Source of the DNA: Micrasema longulum
Taxonomy: Eukaryota; Arthropoda; Insecta; Trichoptera; Brachycentridae
Direction: 5' to 3'
Assembly (NCBI GenBank): GCA_022494885.1
Contig: JAGVSM010005044.1
Span: forward strand, 1-64,000
Length of the DNA stretch: 64,000 bases
A program made the position numbers and the translations under genes. Below are positions 58,590 through 64,000 of the stretch, piece by piece (the stretch's first letter is position 1; each line of letters opens with the position of its first letter). Under the pieces are notes generated by a model. It had not been told where the DNA came from. It saw only the letters and a program-made list of their open reading frames with translations, and ran no database searches.

Positions 58590-59810
58590 CAAGCACAAGA
58601 ATTAGTTTCTTTTTTTGGATCGTTACAGTGATAACATTTACTAGATGTGTAAAAGTAGATATGTGTAGATTTTTAAAAAAAGCATGTACCTTTTATGAAA
58701 TTTATTGATAAAAAAATATATAAAAAATGGTTGACACGGGACATTCGTATCTAGTCGGAACGGGAAACAGTGAAATGTTAGCCTTGTTATCTTCAGTTAA
58801 AATATTGGATAAATTGCATTTTTACTTTATTCACAGCATCTTTTTACTACATCAATAACAAATTTGCATTCCCAACAACATCTGCCATATATTTAATACA
58901 TTTTTATAGACTTTCTCCTTTCTCTCTTCCCGCTGTACAGCTATACACCTAACGCCGTATAACATATAATTATATTATGTATAATGTATAACGCATAACA
59001 CGTTTTACTTCGAGTCACCTCATAACGTGTTGTAATATTGCATGGTATGTATACAGTCGGAAGTTAATGGTCATTATGTCAAGCGGTTTACTTTAAACTT
59101 AATGTGCCACTTTCAAAAACTACTCTCTTCTGCTAAACATAATTAATGCTTTTTTAATGTAAATAGCTTAAGAGATTATTCGTTGTGTTTTGTTTATTGA
59201 ATTTTTACTGTTTTTCATTACGTAATTTATCTTAATCTCTTAAATCACTTTAATCTAAATACAATACGGATAACTGAGTACGCAATAAATGTTGAGCTTT
59301 AGTTGTCATTTTTTTTTATATTTCAAGATAACTTATGTTTTTTTACATACTTTTATTCAAGGTAGTATTAAAAAAGTATTCTTATACTTTTTTTAAAGTA
59401 GAGTGTAATTTTTAAAAATAAATCAAATTAGACGGACACGTGAAAAGTATAATTTACAGTACGCATGGTAAAATTTACAACAGAGTACTTTTTTGCATCA
59501 GAAATTTTTAAATTTGACCAACGATCCAAGACTGTAGATTTGACAAAGACGTCGTTTTTATAGAACACAAAAACACGGATGACATTTTCATGGTTTTTGC
59601 AGTCAAAGATTTCTATCTTTACTGTTTTTGTCTGAAGATCTAAGATACCGGATCTAACGTATCGCTATTTTTCGATATGTGTGTTATTTTGACGGTTTTT
59701 GCAGTCAAAGGTTAAGATTTTAACATATTTCGTCCAAAAAATATATATTTTCATTCTAATAATTTACCTCAATATTTCAATTTCAATTAACCGATTACCT
59801 CACCCTACTG
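58590..59810. other. No gene recognised
   Basis: AT-rich. Around 59520-59720 two similar stretches (ttttgcagtcaaagatttct and ttttgcagtcaaaggttaag) are about 110 bp apart, a small direct repeat. Confidence 0.4.
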
Positions 59811-59814
59811 TGAC

Positions 59815-59900
59815 AGATGGTCGAGATACGCTGCATATGATTTAACAATGCAGTTCCCTATGCACCGTTGTCTAAGGAATAAGGTATTATGATAATAAAT
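59815..59900 (+). repeat. SINE 3' end
   Basis: gagatacgctgcatatgatt, acaatgcagttccctatgca, ccgttgtctaaggaataagg, as in other SINE bodies. Confidence 0.6.
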
Positions 59901-60054
59901 CAAATACTTTTTGTGATAAGCCATTGAGAATTATTACGAAATGGATGTGCTGTAGATCTTCACCAACGTTTTTGCATCGTTCTTCCAGATCATATTTTTC
60001 GACCGAAAAGGGGATAATACATAACTTTTTATTTTATTATTGTTTTCATTTATT

Positions 60055-60180
60055 GAACCAGGTCCAAGGTTCAAATCCCACTCTACCACAACTCGATTTC
60101 CATTTTTCCAGCACAAGTTATTTACGACTTTTACAAAATGGTCTGACAATTTACATATAATGTAAGTAATAAGAACTCAA
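60055..60180 (+). repeat. tRNA-derived SINE, subfamily 2
   Basis: caggtccaaggttcaaatcc, cactctaccacaactcgatt, tccagcacaagttatttacg. Head upstream of the B box missing. Confidence 0.6.
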
Positions 60181-60387
60181 GAAGGTATTTCTCTTTTCAT
60201 AAAAAAAAATAAACATTTATTATAAATATATTTGAAAAGGTTCAACTAGAGGGTTCCTTTTAATATTAGTGACAATAATAATTGTCACATAAATGTAAAA
60301 CAAAATGTAAAGTTACTAATCGTGCACTACTTGTAATACTATTAACATGTAAAAGTTATTTGTATTATTAAAAAAATCTACTCTTAT

Positions 60388-60482
60388 TTAAATTTATTGC
60401 AATAGAGAGAGAAAACATTATTGAGAAGGGAATATGGAAGTCTAGGCGTTTACAAGGCTTATGACCTGTCATTGGCTGGTTT
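60388..60482 (+). repeat. FB1 arm, left of the LINE insertion
   Basis: ttattgcaatagagagagaa, gagaagggaatatggaagtc, gcttatgacctgtcattggc, tggtt; the next FB1 bases (taagtggcc) appear at 61406. Confidence 0.82.
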
Positions 60483-61404
60483 TTTTATAATTTTTTTTTT
60501 ATATTACTTCTAAATTACTTTCTTTTTTTTAATCAAAAAAATCTTAAAAAAAAAAAAAAGCATAATTACATAGCAATGAAATATATATCAATAGTAAAAA
60601 TAGTAAACAAAAATCCCACAAAGGCATGGCCTGTTCATGGGTATACAAGAAAATGTTAATGAATTTTTGCTCCTTTAATAAATAATGGACAGTTATAATT
60701 TTTGTGTAACATAAGAAATAAAATATATAATATTCTGTAAAAGATTATATGGCATTTTTTTTATAGTAATTAAAAAAGGAAATAAAAAATATTTTTAAAA
60801 AAACACAAAAATATTCCTAAAGGGCAAAAAAATAAATCTTAGAAAAAAAGAGTTCATATCTTTAGTTTGAATCCAGGATAGTGCATGTTTTTAAAAAAAG
60901 GAAAATTTTGAAAGTTTGGAATCAATGAAATATTATCAGTTAAAAAACGCATGTCTCTGTGCGAGCCTTGTTTTACAATGTGGTATTTCTAACACACAAT
61001 TCTTTCTTTGAATTGCTTGTAAATAAATTTTGGTTCTAAAATATCTATTTTAAACATTGAAAACAATATATTTGTCTTAGGTCTAAAAGTTTAGTTTCTT
61101 GGAACAATTGGAAAGAGGGAAAAGTGCGATTTTTGTGAAGAATTATTTTTAATATAAATTTTTGAACAGTTTCTTATGGTTTAATATGGTTGTTGTAAGT
61201 TACTCCATCCAATTATTCCATAGGAAAGCGATGACTGAACAAGTGCATAATATACCATTTTAATTGTATGTAGCTGGGCGTAAATACTTAGTCGTTTGAA
61301 CACATATGTGAAATATCGTTTATTAACAATTACTTCAAGATGATTAGTCCATTTAAGTTGAAGTTGTTACTCCCAGGTATTTTATGCACCTTTCAGACTT
61401 CGTG
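60483..61404 (-). pseudogene. LINE inserted into FB1
   Basis: On minus from 61404: KYLGVTTST, then RLSIYAQLHTIKMVYYALVQ and SSLSYGIIGWSN, the YLG...  YYALV.S.L.YGI..W region after the RT palm; later frames show EPKFIYKQFKERIV. The 3' region holds ttgtatacccatgaacaggc (also at 31800) and ends in a T/A-rich tail at 60484. Frameshifted. Confidence 0.75.
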
Positions 61405-61655
61405 TTTAAGTGGCCACTTTACACACTGTATAACATTCACCATTCTGCCCATGTTTAAACATCCACATTCCCTCAACTCCTCCGTATGTTGACTTTTGTG
61501 AAGTAAAGGAGCTGAAACCTTTATTATTTGGGTGAGATTCATCCGGCTGAACCAAATCACCTACTAGTTTACGCCTGGAAACAATTTTCCAATTTTTACA
61601 CTTCTTCTTTTACCAGGTAGTTAAATTTGGACATACTCAAACATTGTTGAAATCT
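61405..61655 (+). repeat. FB1 copy, right of the LINE insertion
   Basis: taagtggccactttacacac, ataacattcaccattctgcc, gttgacttttgtgaagtaaa, gagctgaaacctttattatt, ctgaaccaaatcacctacta, cttcttcttttaccaggtag, then the inverted ttggacatactcaaacattg. Confidence 0.82.
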
Positions 61656-62044
61656 ACTCTTGACTATCGACGCACAGTTTCGCATTGTAATATATATTAC
61701 GATACAGTACAGCACATATTTATTTTGTATATAGGCTCCGGATTCAAGGCACAACATCATAACTTAAATTTGTGACATAAATTATTTTTTTTAGTCAAGT
61801 TAAAGACATATTAATTCTAACATGTATAATTCAATTGATGATTATAAATATTAAAGGTTCTATTTACAAATGAGTTTAGATACGAATGTGTGAAATATTT
61901 AGAAAATTTGAATATATATTGGTTAGTGGTCTGCGCTACAGGGACCGCAAAACTAATAAATGATAGAAGTGTAGAAGAAGAATGATAGAAGAAGAAAACA
62001 AATAAATAAAAAATCACTTTCTAGAGGGTTAACACGATCCAGAA

Positions 62045-62148
62045 TACCACCCTTTTAAATAAATATTTCATATCAACCATTTCGGGAATCAAACTCGAGA
62101 CCTTTTGCATGGTTGGCAAAAGCGCTGACCACTGCACCAAGAGGTTGA
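62045..62148 (-). repeat. tRNA-derived SINE head
   Basis: Inverse: CAACCTCTTGGTGCAGTGGT, CAGCGCTTTTGCCAACCATG, GAGTTTGATTCCCGAAATGG; B box has one change. Confidence 0.7.
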
Positions 62149-62149
62149 T

Positions 62150-63470
62150 AACTTTTTAAATTTTAATTCTCCTCTTATTAATGTGTTTTACATTTAAATT
62201 GCTCTTTACTTTCTTTCCTTTTTTTACAATTTATTACTAATTCAGTGGAATAATTTTGATTTTATTTTATGTTATTTGCTATATTTATTTACAGTAAAAC
62301 CTCGTTTTTACGTTCCTCGATTTTATATTTTCCAGCTTTTTACACCGAAATGTTCAGGACTTATTTTTCGTCATACATTATCATACAAATATTGCCCCCA
62401 ATCAACGTATTGTACATTTTTTATCACCCCGGATTTACGTTTGATTTTTTTCGGAATTCATTTGATGTGTCAAAAAAGCCAAAACTATATCGTAAATACA
62501 CTACAATGCTGACATAAGTTTAGGATAATATATCTAGTTATTTTTTTAAAGTCATTAAGACGACTGCAGCCGTGCTCCTGCGAGTTTAAAGTGTTTAAAG
62601 TTTAAGTAAGTACGTGTAGATATTTATCACTTAATTACTGAATTAATTCATCCACGTCAACTCTCTAGGTGGAGCATATGGTATCCACAAAATTTATTTA
62701 GGTCTTTCTGGGTCTATTGATGTCTTTCAATAGCTCGGCTTTTCCGAAATGATCTTTATGTATATCGTCTGCAATAAACACTTGCTTGCAAGTTCTTTAA
62801 CAAGGCGACATTCGACTTCCCACCAGATATAAAAGTCTTGTTCTTAACAGTTAAAAACTTAACAGTTTGACGTTTTGGGTTCTAGAGAGGTGCCGCAATT
62901 CGCTTTTATAGAAAAGAATAGACATTTTTTCGGCGGCATTTAGTTTTTATCCTGTAAAACGTAATGCATCAACAAGTAATCCGAAATTTGCAGAGGAGCC
63001 CGTTGTCTTCTTTCTGCATATTTTTACAAATTTATGCATTGAATAGATTAAAAAACATAACCACTTACGGAAATTTGAAAAAGCGGAGTCATGTTATACA
63101 AGACTTTTATATGTTTACTAAAAAACGAATAGTTTTTATTTCTGTATTGTACTTTTAAACAAAAGCTAGCTTTCGTATTTTCTTAGCGCAAATATTTAGC
63201 AACGAAACATATTTTTACAACTATTTCAAATGTAAACTGTTGTCTGAAAATACGTTTATGTACTGCGAATATATAGATTATATTATTTATATTTATTGAA
63301 AGAAATCGATCAAGTTTTTAGTCATGATCTTGCAAAATTCAATAGAACTTATGTCATGCAAGTGTTGCATGCAAAATAATCCAATGATACGGTTTTAGAA
63401 ATAAAATGCAGTCTGATGCAGGTACTAACCATTTGTCCTAAATATTTTTATTTTTAAACAAAAAGGAATC
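62150..63470. other. No gene recognised
   Basis: AT-rich. 62290-62510 is open in two plus frames but neither has a recognisable motif. Confidence 0.4.
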
Positions 63471-63474
63471 TATA

Positions 63475-63545
63475 TCTCAACAACATTTTGAGTGTGTCCA
63501 ACTGTTACAGACAATGACTGGATTTCTCTTAAGATTTATTTTTTT
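63475..63545 (+). repeat. FB1 internal fragment
   Basis: caacaacattttgagtgtgt, ccaactgttacagacaatga, ctggatttctcttaagattt: the FB1 segment that normally precedes the outer arm. Confidence 0.6.
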
Positions 63546-63717
63546 AATGTTGAACAAATTAGCTTTTTCATTTTTCTTATTTTCTTCTTGCGGTGCCTTG
63601 TCCGGTTCCTCCGACGTTGGCAATTACTACAGTGAAAAAATCTCGGTCTTGGATTACTCTTATATTTCGCAGCCAGGACAACTACTTATTGGATGTACTC
63701 GCCATTGTGATTCCTGA
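63514..63717 (+). other. Unassigned 67-codon open frame
   Basis: Begins inside FB1 sequence, so the ATG is probably not a real start. A hydrophobic run (LLRFIFLMLNKLAFSFFLFS) is followed by SGSSDVGNYYSEKISVLDYS and PGQLLIGCTRHCDS. GC content rises after 63590. No family recognised. Confidence 0.25.
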
Positions 63718-63749
63718 GAAAAGATGACCAGAGCCTCGATTATGATGGG

Positions 63750-64000
63750 AAGGTAAAGACGTCATACCTTCACCTTGACGGTATAGTTAAAGATAAATTC
63801 TCTCTAGCGATTATAAAGATATACTACCGACCCCCCCCCCCCTTCAAGTTTTGGGTATTTACATCGGTATGAAACAAGGGGAAACGTACGTCACGGTACA
63901 CATATATACGCTCTAAAATGACAAAGCTTCAGTATGACGTCATAGTTGAAGAAAAAAGTCTCCCGACCGACTATAAAAGTACACTACCGATACCCCGACC
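63750..64000 (+). repeat. Tandem repeat of about 160 bp running off the right edge
   Basis: cgattataaagatatactac and cgacccc at 63808-63840 recurs as cgactataaaagtacactac and cgataccccgacc at 63967-64000; gacgtcat occurs 50-70 bp before each. A run of about 13 C lies at 63828-63842. Confidence 0.6.

Noticed and set aside
62269..62517. Two overlapping plus frames of about 80 residues
   Set aside because: Phe/Tyr/Ser-rich AT-driven translation in two frames at once; not coding-like.
1..64000. CRISPR arrays, operons, bacterial promoters
   Set aside because: No regular spaced repeats or tightly packed genes; the window is clearly eukaryotic.

Overview
The window is AT-rich (roughly 70 percent A+T by eye) nuclear DNA from an animal, most likely an insect. 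GT-AG introns, tRNA-headed SINEs with ATG-repeat tails, Jockey-like and RTE-like LINE fragments, mariner, pogo and TTAA/TA-type MITEs, and solo LTRs all fit an arthropod. I cannot name the species; a beetle is a guess only. Nothing in it looks prokaryotic.

Layout. From 2.6 to 19.5 kb, on the minus strand, runs the one host gene I can support. Its first coding exon (19338-19451) carries a signal peptide. At least seven further coding exons follow (14484-14723, 14302-14373, 7520-7744, 6933-7001, 5332-5397, 4228-4308, 2646-2705), plus a doubtful twelve-codon exon at 8190-8225. All confident exons have GT-AG borders, lengths divisible by three and phase 0 at both ends. Several encode a related unit of about 20 residues, acidic/glycine at the start and hydrophobic afterwards. 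No stop codon is reached, so the 3' end is either outside the window or unrecognised. Its function is unknown to me.

The rest is a mobile-element graveyard. (a) LINE fragments occur throughout, with RT palm or C-terminal motifs in about fifteen places, mostly frameshifted and 5' truncated. The longest open one is 36030-36870. (b) tRNA-derived SINEs occur at about fifteen places. (c) One dispersed inverted-arm (fold-back) repeat, here called FB1, has about fourteen copies; one copy at 33271-33725 sits in an RTE-like LINE between exact 14-bp target duplications. (d) Four palindromic Penelope-LTR-like units occur, two with hammerhead-ribozyme-like cores. (e) MITEs include two pogo-type, three with CAATAGGGAAATATCA ends, one with TA flanks and about 75-bp inverted ends, and a 195-bp near-perfect hairpin. 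(f) LTRs include a family with three partial copies and one gypsy-type LTR whose centre is an about 700-bp GC-rich island next to a tRNA-Lys-type primer site. (g) Two mariner N-terminal remnants are present.

Nested insertions give a relative order in several places: LINE into LINE (36.0-37.0 kb), LINE into LTR (53.9-54.4 kb), LINE into FB1 (60.5-61.4 kb), FB1 into LINE (33.3-33.7 kb) and SINE into pogo MITE (47.6 kb). Right of 20 kb I see no host gene. The most interesting items are the modular secreted-protein gene, the FB1 family with its retroposon-like target duplication, and the ribozyme-like palindromic repeats.
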